Source: Leishmania donovani (taxonomy: Eukaryota > Euglenozoa > Kinetoplastea > Trypanosomatida > Trypanosomatidae). Taken from it: a stretch of DNA of 64,000 nt. The translations under genes were made by a program, and so were the position numbers. Numbering within the stretch: the stretch's first letter is position 1; every line of letters starts with the position of its first letter. The notes under the pieces were generated by a model. It saw only the letters and a list, made by a program, of their open reading frames with translations, was not told where the DNA came from and did not search any database. The stretch covers positions 243,572 through 307,571 of the forward strand of contig NC_018262.1 in assembly GCF_000227135.1 (NCBI RefSeq). The letters run 5' to 3'. This document shows positions 49,815-62,500 of the stretch, one piece after another.

Positions 49815-50313
49815 CGGCCAGGCACCTGCTCGGCTTACGAGCACGCGCCCCGGCCCGCGCTCACGGATGGGCTCTCACCAGGATGCACAGAAGCACGCAA
49901 AGTAACGACAAGAAAACCAGCGTGGTGGCACGCCCTTTGCTCACGCATGCGCAGGGCTCGTGGGGTGTGTACGTGTATGCCTGTTGTTTGCGTTTCGCCG
50001 ACCACCCCGGCGCGAGCATGTAAGGCTTGTGTGGGTGCATGACGTGGAGTCGCTCTCTGGTGGGGCGTGTCCCCTCCTCTTCCCACGTCTCTTTTCACTA
50101 AGCACGACTCTTTCCTCTCTCTCTATCTGTGCATGGTCGTGTCCCTCTGTCCACGCGTTTTTCTTCTCTTGCCCTCGCTTGCCGGCACGTGGAAGTGTGG
50201 GTCCTCCTCATGCGCTGTTCCAAGTAAAGATATATATCTACATATACACATCGGCAGCAAGCTGACGGGTGTCTAGCGCACTGCGGCAGCGCCCTGTATG
50301 TAAGTGTCTGTGC

Positions 50314-50337
50314 GTGTGTGTGTGTGTGTGTGTGTGT
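50314..50337. repeat. GT dinucleotide repeat (12 units)
   Basis: Perfect GT alternation of 24 bases, about 195 bases upstream of the UTP20 start. Confidence 0.92.
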
Positions 50338-50389
50338 CTTGCCTCCCTCCCATATTCGGCGCCTTCTCTCCTCTCTGCACCCTTGATGA

Positions 50390-50391
50390 AG
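50390..50391 (+). promoter_or_regulatory. Predicted trans-splice acceptor for the UTP20 gene
   Basis: First AG after a CT-rich tract of about 45 bases, giving a 140-base, A-rich 5' UTR. Confidence 0.5.
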
Positions 50392-50531
50392 AAACAGAAA
50401 AAAAGGGGAAAGACGACCAACACGCATATATACGATAACACGGCAAGTAATCTTAATAGCAACGAATAAAACCAGGGAGGCACACGCGACGCATCATCAT
50501 CGCTGCACCTGGTGAGAGCGAGTGATCGGGA

Positions 50532-53500
50532 ATGCCGCCAAAGAAGAAGGGCCACACCCTCGTGGGAAGGCAAAAGGTGTTCCGACATGCCGTCGAGCAT
50601 GTGCGTCTAGGGCTAGGGCACACGGTCCTCGGCAACCTCAGCCTCGGTCTTGCGGTATCGAGTACCAGCGCTGCGGAAGGCAGCTCGACGGCAGGCCGCC
50701 CTGCCTTCTATGTCGAGCTGAATGAGCAGCTTCTCTCGCACACCTCGAAGGACTTCAAGAAGTTCCGCTGGGAAGTGCTGGAATTGTGCGAGACGAACTC
50801 GCTCTTTCAGCTGCACCACCGGCAGCTTGCGCAGAAACTGCTGGCGTGCTTGATCGACCGCAGAGATCACCGCGTCGACGCGACCACTGATGAGTCGGCA
50901 GGCACCAAAGAAGCCACGAAAACCGTGTCGGTACAACGGCAGCACGGGGACGGATCGACGACGCAGGCGTACGAGGCCTTTGCACGACTGACCATTGCGT
51001 TCGTGCGGGACATGAGCAGCAAGTTCCTGCCCTACTTTCAGATCTTTCAGCAGGCAGTGCAGGCTGGCATTTATGACCACTATGGGCACTTGATCGTTGA
51101 CACGGCCCGGCTGCAACTGGTGTTCGCCGTGCAGGCAGCGTGGTGTCGCGAGCTGCGTGAGTGCTGGGCCGACCCAGCCCACGCCGCTCTCGTTCGTCGG
51201 GTGATTCGGCAATACGTTGCGCAGCTGCACGACACAAAGGAGTACGTGCGGCGGCTGTCGGCGGAGCTGCTAGCCTTTTTGTGTCGTCTGAGCCGTCCTC
51301 TGCTGCCGCTGGTGGTGGAGGAAGCTTGTGGGGATGTGTTGCGCAGCTACGAAGAGACCGCAACTGCAGCGGCAGCCGTGGAACGGGACTGGGACGAAAC
51401 GAGTAGTCGTGGCAGCGTCAGTGAGCGCGATGGCGATGGCGACGACAGCGTGGGTGAAGAGGAGAGTGACGGCACTCAGAGCTCTGTTGGAGCTGCGCCA
51501 TCCACTTCAATCTGGGCGAACAGTGTGCAGCTGCTCGATTTCGTGCGGACGACGTTGCCTCACCATCCAGTCGTGGATGGGCTAACCTACTTTATCGGGG
51601 AGCTGTTTCGAGGTGTGCGCGGTTCCCTGAGCTCCTCCTTTGAAACCCACTACGTGCGCCTCTTGCACGCCTTCCAGCTCCTGACGCGGCAAGACGGGAA
51701 CTGGGACGAGGCGCGCTCGCCCGTTGATGTGGTGCGGCTCATGCACCAACTTCGACACCCGCTTGTCCCCTTCCTCGACGCCGTCAGCGAGGAGGACGGA
51801 GATGATGCGGCAGTGCAACACAAGGAGATGCGGCGGTATGCCGACCTTCACTCCACGCGCTGGTCTGTCGCGTTTGGCCTGCCAGATCACGGCGAGGACG
51901 GCGAGGAAGGGGAGGAGGGTGCGACCGTGCTTAGCGGCAGTGACGTGCAGGGGGCCCGACACCTTCTGCGCAGCATCGGCAGCCTAGCACTAGGAAACGC
52001 CACCGCGACAGTGCTGCGGGAAACTAAGAAGCAGTCTGCCTTCCTTCGGCCAGGCTCTTCCGACGAGGACGAGCTCGACGACGGCGCTTCGGCGGAGGCG
52101 GCAAAGGGAGACGGTGCCGTCTCCGCCGTGAAGAACGCCACCATGCGCCCCAGTCACCGCATCCTCGCGGCGGCCGTGCTCAGCCTTGGCTCGGCCTACC
52201 TGTCGCCGTCTTGGCCACACTACATTGATTTCCTTACGGCCATGATGGGGTCGGTGAACTTCGCGTTGTGGGTTGACAGTCGTGAGTCAGCGCTACTGCA
52301 GCGCCTCGCGGCGCAGCTGCTCGCGGCGCTTCGCCACCCACCTTCCAGTGCCTCCTTGGACACGGACGATGCAAGGGCGCACGCTGCAGTGGATGCGACA
52401 ACTCTGCTCGAAGTGGCGGCCGCCATTCTCCGTCTCCTCTCCCCGCTCTGTCTATCTCCCTGCCTTGGTTCCAGCGCGGGCGCCGGTGCGGATGTATCTT
52501 CGCATCTCCTACAGCTGCAGCAGTGGTTTGTGCCAGTTGCCAAGGCAGCGGTGCAGGTGTGCGTCAAGGCGGCCACGAAGGCGCTGCCGCACGTCGCGCG
52601 GTGTCACCGCTGTGAACAGGCGCAGCAGATCCTCTTCGCTTTCGCACAAGATGTGCTGCAGAAGAACTACGCTTTCGCCCTCGAGCAAGAGCGCCGCATG
52701 GCTGAGGAGGCCGACGCGCGTGATCTCGTGGGAGGGGAAGGTGGTGCACATCGTGTTGGCAGCACCGCTGGCCTGCACGACACCCGCGAAGACGCCTACA
52801 TGTCGGAGGATGATGACGGCGCCGATGGGAAAGAAGCGGGGGGCGCCTACGCCGCGAAGCGTGCGCAGCGTCGCAGCGAGCACCTGCGCATCCCGTCCTA
52901 CCTTACCCCCTTTGCTCTCACCCTACTGCACACGATCGGGATGGCCCTCTGGCAGGGCGCCACAGTCGACGTGCGCGAACTGCGTAGTGCAGCCACGCAT
53001 ACGGCCGCGTTGTCGACCTCGCTCGATGATGCTATGATCACCGCGCTGCGCCAGTCAAGCGTGCGGCGTGCGGTGCTGCTGAGCCGACTCCTGCAGGACC
53101 ACACACAGCACATGGTAGTGAGCCCGCTGCAACAGCTGCTGCGCCTCAAGTCGATGCCGTCCACCGCAGCCAAGTGGAACAACACCAAAGGAAACAGCGC
53201 AGTTGCAGCAACAAACAGAGAAGTGTCGATGCGCGACGTGCTCGAGTCCATGACACTGGAACTCCTGCAGTACTACAAGGCAACGCAGGGCTCAGCGCCG
53301 TCCTCGACTGCGTCGGAGGCAATGGCCTACGTCTCTTGTGCCTTGCCGCTCATCCAGCTGCTGGTATCAAACGCAGTGGCGGCAACGCCGTCGTCGACCT
53401 CTCCCGTGAAGGCGGCTCTCCTGAGCCTCTTGCAGAGTATCGAGGAGCAAGACCAGGAAGGTGCAAAGTCGTCTCGACCGGCAGTGAGGACGGCCGCGGC

Positions 53501-56500
53501 GGCGTCGTCGTCGGTTCGCACCACCGCGCTGGACCCAGCCGTCTATGCCTTGTACGCGGAGGTGGCGGCCATGCTGGTGCACCTGACCACTAGGCCTTCC
53601 GCACGCAGTGGCACGAAGCTGTTGAAGAAGAAGTCACTGAAGAGTCAGCACGCGGCCGATAACGGTGTGCACGACGGCAGCGCTACACGCGACGATGAGC
53701 AGGAGGGCCTGCGTCACCTTTGCCGCACAGTGGCGGTTCTGGTGCATGGCTTCCAGCAGCTTCGCGCGGCCACCTCGCCTCGTGAAACTTCGGGAAGCAG
53801 CAGCACCAACAACCCCGTCGACGAAGACACGGAGCTCGCTGCAGCCTCGACCGCCTTGTCGGATCAGACGCGCGTTCAGCTCCTGCACGGCGCAGAGGTG
53901 TTGCTGCACGCTCTGCTCTGGATGTTCAGTCTCAACTCGAACAGTCAGCTCTACGGGGATGACTCTGGAACGGGGGTCGCTGCGTTCGCGCAGATGCGTG
54001 GCATGCCCGCTCTTGCAGCGGAGGCGCTCCCTGCGCACACACGAGCAGCACTGCGCTCCCTGCGTGCGGCACTGCCGAGTGTCCTTCACAGAGCTTTTGT
54101 GCAGGATGTGCTCCTCGAGTGTCTCGCCGCCCCGATTGCCGGCCTTCGCCTACTGGCGCTGCGGCTGCTGCGCCTAGTGTGTCATCCATCTCTGGACATG
54201 GCAGACCGTCTCGTCGGTGCCCCAGCGGTGCCGCTTGACCTGATTGATGCGCTGCTCAGTGCCGCGCGCTTCAACCCGCTCTCGCACACCGGCAAGCTCG
54301 ACGGCATGCAGCAGGAGCTATCACTGCTGACGTACCAAGTGGAGTCTGGCGCCATCACACAGCCCTTCCATCGTCAACTCATTGCGCGCACAATGATTGG
54401 TTTTCTCTACATGAAGTTCACCGGCGCGTGGGAGATCGCGTCGAAGGTGCTATGCAGCTTGGTGGCGCAGGAGCAAACGGGCCTGATGAGCGTCAAGGAC
54501 ATCGACGACAACGACGACGACGACGGCCGCAACACTGAGGCGGGGCTGGATGAGCAAGGAGACGAAGAGACCCGAAAAGGTGGCAGTAGTAGCACAAGCC
54601 TCGCCACGCCGGCGCAGCACCACAAGCCGCAGCGTCTCCGGCGGCTGGAGCCGGTGGTGTGGAACTCCGTCGTGTGCGTTCACGCTAGAGCACTGGTCAT
54701 GGGTGACGTAGTCGCCGCCGGTGATGCGACCTCATCGGCGGAGAAGGTGCACCTGCGTGGTGATGAGCACGCGGTCACTGGCAATGCGGATGATGCAGCG
54801 GCCGCCACCGCATCGTGTCAGGCGCAGCTGGCCCAGCTGCCGTGCCTCTACGGCATCCACCTCACCGACCAGCAGCGCCACGTCAAGGGTGAGCTCGTGA
54901 GCCGCGTCTTCTCCAGCACGCAGTACAGCACTGCGGCGATGACTCTGCTGAACAGCACCAAGGCAGATTACGAGGTAGTGCGGTGGGATCAGCATTGGAT
55001 GCTGTCGCAGTGTTGCATGAGCAACTCGGTCGACGCAGCGAAGGCGGCGACCAGCCGCAAGCAGCAGCAGGGCACCAGCGTCACCACGGCCGCCCTGTAC
55101 GCCACCTCCACCGACCGCTCCACTCTTGCCCAGACGTTCCTTTCCATAATGGAGGCGATGGTGAAGTCGAGCTCCGCAATCGATCGCAAGGTGCGCCTCG
55201 TGGAGGATGTCGTGCTCGAACTTGTCGCGGTGGAGCGCAACCGCCATCCAAGCGGCGTCGACGGCTCGCAGCTGCGCAAGTTCGACCAGCGACTGGAGGT
55301 CGCGATGCGGGCATGCGCCGCCGCGCCGAGTGGGGTGCTGACCGCCCATCAGCGCAGGCATGTAACGGCGGCCGTGCAGCGTGACATTGATGCCCGAAAT
55401 GCGGAGCTGCAGGGCATATACGTATCGTACCTCTCCGAGGTGAACCCGCGGCTGCAGCGCGTCGCCGTGGACAACCTCAAGCGCCTGCGCGTGGAGCCGT
55501 TCTACACGTATCACGCTAAGCTCGTCCCGTACTGTGACAGCATGAAGAACCTCTTCGCTTTCCTCAGCGCCTTCCACGTCGAGAGCGACGTGCCGGCGCA
55601 CGACGTTGTCGCGTACGTCTCGGCGGCTCTGTCCCTCGCGTTGCCGAAGCTACTGACAGCGGTGTCCAAGAAGAAACTGAAGGAGCAGGCAGTGCTGAGC
55701 CGGCGGCTGATGAGCTACCTCGATCATCTTACCCCATCGGCGGCGGTGAGCAACAACAGCAGCAGCAGCGTCAGCCCCGGCGCTACAGCAAAGGACCCTC
55801 TCGCAGAGGTGTTTGACCAGCTGCTGCATCGCCTCTTGTCCTTCGCCATGCCGGCTTCCACGACGTTGGCGTCCGTGGCTGCTGACGGCGCGAGCGCATA
55901 CGACTTTCTCGCCAACGTGTGGGAGGACATTGTGTACAGGGGGTGTGGCATGTCGCTGGCGAAGGAGGCAGGTGGCGCCAGTGACTGTGCCGGGGGCACG
56001 GCCACTATCTCGGAGCCGCGCCGGCGCTCCAGCCATCACGGTATTCGACGCCTTGAGCGCTTCCTGAAGCAGCTTAGCAGAGCGCTGCGGCTCCTGGAGG
56101 CGATGCTGCACGCTGTGGGGCAGCGCTTCTCCGTCTACGTGTCAACATGCCTGCACGTGGCCCTCCAAGCCTACCTTGTAGCGTGCAAGCAGTCGCTGCG
56201 TGCACCGGTGGACAACCTGCTCGCGAGCCTCACCAGCCACGAAGCGACGCCGCAGGAGGAGCGAGCGCGGCGGTGGGCTGCGCTGCTGAACAAGTCACTG
56301 GCCACCAGCGCTCTCTCCACGTCTTTGGCCCACGTCCGCCGCGCCGCAATGACGATTGTGGCGCTGCTGTTCGAGCAGTTCCCTGAGGACGTCATGGATG
56401 TGCTGCGTGGCAGGAGTGACGCGAGCGTCCGCGGGAGTAGCAGCGCAGTGGGCCATGCCGCCACCACGACAGCACTCCCCCTCTTCACGCGCTATCTCAC

Positions 56501-59500
56501 CATGCTGTTTGAGAACTCGAAAGGTACCACGGTGGACGGTGGCAGAGGCGCGCTTGTCAGCCGCGCCGGGCGGGGCGCGGTGGCAGTGGCGGCAAAGAGC
56601 TCTGTTACCCCGGTGCTGCGCCTCTTGACGGCGTGGGTCCGCAGCCCAGCTCTTCTTCCGCTCTTTTCTGCCTACCCTGACGTTGCCGTCGGGACGCTGG
56701 AGGAGGTGTTCGCCGTGAACCACAATGCGGCCTCGGTGCACCGTGCCTCGACGCAGGCTCTCAACGAAGGTCTCCGCTGTGTCTCAGAGCTGCTGAGCTG
56801 CGCAGAGGAGCCGGTGCACGAGCTCCCCGGTATACCTGCGGCTGTTGCGGACAAGAAGGGCGGAGTGTACAGCAGTCGTCTGCCGGTGAGGACGATGTTT
56901 CGGCACTCCTTCCTGGAGAAGCACATTGTGCGCGTCTTTACCTCCCTCTACACCCTCCTCACTTCGGGCGCCGCGCGAGAGGAAAAGGAAGCCGCGGCGG
57001 CAGCGATGACAACAGCAACCGCGGCAGCGTCAAGAGGGTCGGGGGAGGCAGTGGCTGCCCGCGCAGAGCGGCGAAAGCCGTCACGCAGCAGCAAGCCGAC
57101 CCGCACGGCCTCGCCAAAGGGCCGCCAAAGTGCGCGTGACCGGGAAAGGCCAACGTCCATCATGTCCCTCAGTGTGTCCATGTGGCGAGAGGTGATGCGC
57201 ACCATTGCGCAGCTGTCGCGATTCCTGCATGTCGGCTCGGCGACGTCGGCGTCGGCGTCGGCGTCCTCGCTGGCGAGCATGCTGAACCGCCTGCTCGAGC
57301 TTGCACTGAAGATGGTCGCCCACCCCGTGTGCATGACGGACGCGCCCACAACGCAAATGGTGACAGGCATCGCCCAGGCGTTGATGGAGCAGGTGGCGGA
57401 GGTCGACTACCGAGCGCACTGGCAGCCGTTGGTGCGGCTCTTCAACTTGGTCGTCAATCCACACGCCCGGCACACCCTCTGCGCCACACTGTCGTTGGCG
57501 GTGGCAAAGCTCGCACTGCCAACCTCGTCGCCGTCGGCCGACCCGCCACGGATGGAGTGGTTCCGCCGCCAGCTCGCCGCGGCGGCGCGTGCGGTCGCCT
57601 GCCTGAATAGTTTTGAGAACGACGAGACGTTTGAGCGGTACGATTTCGAGCTGCGCTACCACACCCTGCACTCTCTTCATGATTTCTTCGTTTACTTCGG
57701 CAACTACGGCGCTCTTCACCGCGGTTGTACTGCCGACAGCAACGTCAAAGGCGGAAGCGGCACCAGCTCGGTGCGGAAGGTGCGGGCGTACGACGGTGCC
57801 GAGGACGTGCAGCTGCCTCTCGACAAGGAGTACGCACCGGTACTTGCGACCGAAGCAATGGCAGTTCTGGCCGCGAACGTCGTCTTCTTCCTGCGAGACC
57901 CCGAGCAGACAATCCGCGCGCTCGTGCTGCCTTTACTGCACTCGATGGTGCGCTACGCCTCCCTGGGAGGTCAGCGCAGCAGCGGCAATGCAGGACTCAC
58001 GGAACAGCAGCTGGCGTACAGGACACAGCTGCTCGAGACTACGCTACGCCACGAGGTTCTCGCCTCCCTGCGGCGCGGCGTCGTGGCCAAGGATGTTCAC
58101 ATTCGCTGTGCGCACATGCAGGCCTTTGAGGGCTTCGGGCGCCACTTCAGCGCTGAGTTCCCGAGCTTCGCTCTGCTGTACTCCCCCAACACGGAGCAGA
58201 ACTTCTACGCAAACGTCGGCCACGTCCAGCATAGGTGCCGCCTACATGCCCTGGCGGTGCTGCGGCAGCACGCCCCAGATATGAACGTGCGTGACGTGTT
58301 GCGCGTCTTTGTGCCGTTTCTGCTGAGCGCTGTGAAGGACTTTGCGGAGGGCAAGCGCAGCCAGGCCAACCTGACGGAGGGTCGTGCGCGTGGCTACTGC
58401 GACGCCGTGCTGCTCACAGTGAGCTCCATTGCGGCGCGTCTGCCGTGGATGGCGTACTACCGCGTGCTGTCGCTCTTCCTCTCGAACGCGAATGCGAATG
58501 CCAACCTGCGAGCGACGATGCTGCGCGGCGTGGTTCAGGTGCTCAGCACCTTCCATTTTCTGGACGACCCTGCTGAGGCCAGCGCCGAAGGTGCGGCGGC
58601 CCACGTGGGCGATGATGGGGAAGCGGAGGAAGACGAGGTCAACGACGTGGACGATGCCGTGCGCGCCGAGCTGTCCGCGAAGCAGCGTGAGTACCGTCAC
58701 GCGAAGGTAATGCGGGTGCTCGAGGTCGACGTGCTGCCGCAGCTGTACAGCTACTTGGGTGACAAGGAAGCGAGCAAGGCAATCAGTGGCCGCGGCGCCG
58801 TTAACCAGCACAGCATTACTGCTGTGCGTCAGGAGCAGGAGCGCGAAGACGCGGCGTCGGCGCAGGCGAAAAATGCGCTGCTGCAGCTGCCAGTGGCGAT
58901 GGCGATCACAAAGATTGTAAAGCACTTCCCAGAGGACCGCTTCCACGTGCACGTCGACCACCTGCTCGACGAGCTCATCAAGAAGCTGCGCACAAAGAAT
59001 GACAAGCGTCGGGAGAGCGCGCGCCGAATCCTTGGTGCGATGCTGCAGGAGACGGGACCGTCCAAGCTGAAGTTCGTGGTGGCAAAGCTGAAGGACAATC
59101 TCGTTCACGGCTACCAGCTCCACGTGCTCGGCTACACACTCGTGACGCTCCTGCACCAGCTCTATGAGCCGAACAGCAAGCTCCTGCAACCATCCAGGTC
59201 CTCCTCGTCCGCTGCAGTGGCCGCCGCCTCCCACTCGCCCGCGCGTAGTGCTCCTCAAGATCCGGTGCAGGAGGCTCTGGAGGGGGCGAAGAAACAGCAC
59301 CGGCGCAACAGTCCGTCATCGCCTCCGTCGCGCCGGCAGCGCACAGAGAAGGCCGCAGACAAGGATGGCAAGAGCGGAACAGATGTGCCACCGGCCGAGC
59401 AGGTAGACGAGGACACCGCTGTCGAGCGCGCGGAGGAAGCACTACTGCAAGAGCTCGGCACCGCCACGCACGCCAGGTTCGACTACCGGCACGGCATTGA

Positions 59501-62500
59501 CTGCCTCACAGAGGTGTTGGAGGACCTGCTGCTCATCTTCCTGGACGACTACCTTGGCGAGGTAGGTGTGCAAAAAGAGCAGGTGGAGGTGATGAGCACC
59601 ATGGTCGAAGTGAAACGCAACCGGGCGTTACAGGGCTTCGCCTTTCTCGGCAAGCACTGCGACGCCGAGACAGTGATGCAGGCGTTCCTTCACCGCATCA
59701 CGTGGGTGCTCACACCGCCATCCGAAACCGCCATGAGCTCGGGGGAGCTGCATGGCAGTGCCAGAGCCCGCGCATTGCTGGTGCAGGAGATGAAGAGCAA
59801 GTATCTGACCATCAGCAAGGGCGGGAGTGCGGATCTGATTTTCGTGAACAAGGTGCGTCTGCTCGCCGTGCGCGTCGCACGCTCTATCATGGCGAACCCG
59901 ACCATGTCAGTCGAGAAGTCGTTTGAGCAGGTGCGCCGCCTGCTCGACCAGCACAATCGCACGCGCGAGGAGAAGATCGTCGCGTTCGAGGCAAAGAATG
60001 GCACGCGGCGCATCCGCGGCAACGCGCACGTCATCCTGCACACGGCAGAACGCCAGAGCCGCAAGGAGCAGCTGGATCAGAACTACCTCGTCGCCCCGGT
60101 GCCGGAGCGCGTCGACGTCGACTTCAGTGCGCACACCATCCTGGCCACGCAGCAGAAGCAGAAGCTGCGGGTGTACCGCGGTCGGTACGGGAAGGAGCTG
60201 ATGGAGGCGGCGAAGAACTTCTACCGCGAGGACCCGGTCACGGCCGTTGTGCTCGATACCCTCGACGAGTTCCTCTTAAAGTTTCTGCTCAGCGTGCTGA
60301 AGCAAGTGTTAGGGATCGGCAAGGAAAAGCGTTACTCAAAGGCGGCCATGAAGCTGGACATGCTGCGCCACCACCGTGCGCGGCAGCAGGAGCGGGAGGC
60401 AGATGGGGAGGACAGTGCCACGTCAGGCGATGACGATGGTGTCCAAGACGAGGAGGGCCACGTCGATGAAGCGCAGGAGGCTCACACAGAGCGCGGATCG
60501 GAGGAGGATGAGGAAGAAGAGGGCGGCGCAGCGGGCACCGACGCCGTCGAGAATGGCGAGAACGTGGACGGGCTGGGGGCGTTTGCGGAGACGCAAGCAG
60601 TGGCAGAAGGGGACGCGAAGAATGCTACCCGTCAGGCGCGGGGCGAGGCGCAGCTGGCCGCGGCCCTCCTAGCCCCTGGAAGCGATCTCACAGTCACCTT
60701 CACGCGCGAGCATCGTGGCCTGCTCGAGTCGCTCGTCCCTGCCGTTCTGACGTGCCTGCAGGGCGAAGGCAGCGACGCGGTCGTCGCGAACGCGCTCGAT
60801 TGCCTGCTCGCACTTGTCTCCCTGCGACCACCGCTCGACGCTGTCAACGGACTGCAGAAGGAGCTCTTCGAGACCGTGACCAGCTTCATTGAGCGCGGCT
60901 CCGTTATCAAACAGCGAGCCATCCGCCTCACGGCGGCCATGGTAGCTCACCAAAAGTACGTCGTCTCGGAGTCCAACGCAGTACAACTCGTGAAGCTCGT
61001 CCGTGCCGAGTTGATGGAGCGGAACGAGTACATGTCTGTTTGCCTTAGTCTCCTCTACGCCGTCCTCGGCAAGCACGTGCACATCGCTGAAATATACGAC
61101 TTGATGGACATCATCACAGAGCTGCTGCTGCACTGGAGCGCGCACCGCGTCATTCGGCGCCGTTGCATCCTCATCCTTGTCCGCTTCCTCCTAGAGTACC
61201 GCCTGACGCCAGAGAAGTTCAAGTCTCACATCGACCTCTACTGTCGCAACCTCGACTACCCGGAGCTGACGGGGCGCACGGCGCTGCTGGAGCTGCTCGA
61301 CGCGCTCATTCTGCGACTGCCCGCCGTTATCCTGCGCGAGGAGGCGCCGGTGCTGCTGGTGCCGCTAGCAGCGACGGTGACGGGCAGTGAATGGGTCGAG
61401 TGTCGCCGGCAGGGCGGCACCGTTCTCCAGCACCTGGCCCGCTGCGCCGGCGTCGATGTGCTGGTCCCTATCCTGTCGTCGTGGATGGCCGCCGCGCAGC
61501 CGCGGGCGACGCGCAGCATGGGTGTGCAAACGTGGGCCGCCATTGTCCCTGCCCTGGCTGAGTTCTACGAGCTCGGCGCCGACCAGAAGGGCGAGGACGA
61601 CGACGGCGACGAGGACGCAGCAGCAGCCAAGGCGCAGAACCGTGCTGCCTTCCAGGCCTGTTGCGCATGGTCAGTCGAAGCTGTGCTTGATGGATGTATG
61701 TTCGATCAACTGGCTGCCGCGCGCCGCAACAAGCAGCTGCATCAGCTATCCGCGAAGTCGCGTGAAAAGGTGGAGACGGAAGGGTGGGCGTACATCTTCT
61801 ATAGTCTGCGCGCCGCCGAGACGATGCTGACGGCGCTGCCGCACGAGCTGTATCCGCTTCTGGCGCCACGCCTTCTGCCCCACATTACGGAAGTGCTCAT
61901 TCTGCACACCCATCCGTGGGTGCGTGCGGTGGCGATGCGGGTGTTGCGACACTACCTCTACACCTACGTCGAACGCCACTGCTACTACCTGCAAGAGGAC
62001 GCGTGGCAGGAGTCGGCATGCGGGCAGGCAGACAGTGGCACAACCGATGGCGACACCACGGCGAGCAAAGGCGACGGCGACGTAGCCGCTCTCCTATTCG
62101 TCACGGAGGCGACAAGCGTGCCCTCAAAGGCGGCCGTCGCACAAGCCTTGCAGACCCTGCAAGCCTTCTCCAGCCTCCTGAAGCGTCTCCTAGGTATCGT
62201 GAGCACATCCGATGTGGCGATGGAGGTGTACAACGCCCACCGCGCGATTGCCAACCCCGTTCGAAGCGAGCTGCTCAAGGTCGCCATCTACGTGCTGCGA
62301 GCCCAGGTCCAACTGGCGCTCTTCGCTCTGACACGCGCCGCCACGACCGGCCGGCACCGCTACCATCGAGATGTTCAGCAGCGTGTGCGCACCGTGTACA
62401 CATCGCTGCAGCATCAGCTCTTCTCTCTCACCTCTCCAGTCGTGCAGCAGGAAAGCCTTGTGAACTACATGGTACGCAGCACCACGCTACTGCAGCTGTT

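Larger units (their letters stand above)
49815..50531. other. Spacer between RING protein and UTP20 genes
   Basis: 717 bases, no gene supported. It contains a GT repeat (50314-50337), TATATA-rich sequence near 50228-50248, and a CT-rich tract (about 50338-50380) ending in AG at 50390-50391. Confidence 0.78.

Noticed and set aside
58242..59300. 352-residue minus-strand frame
   Set aside because: Antisense shadow within UTP20.
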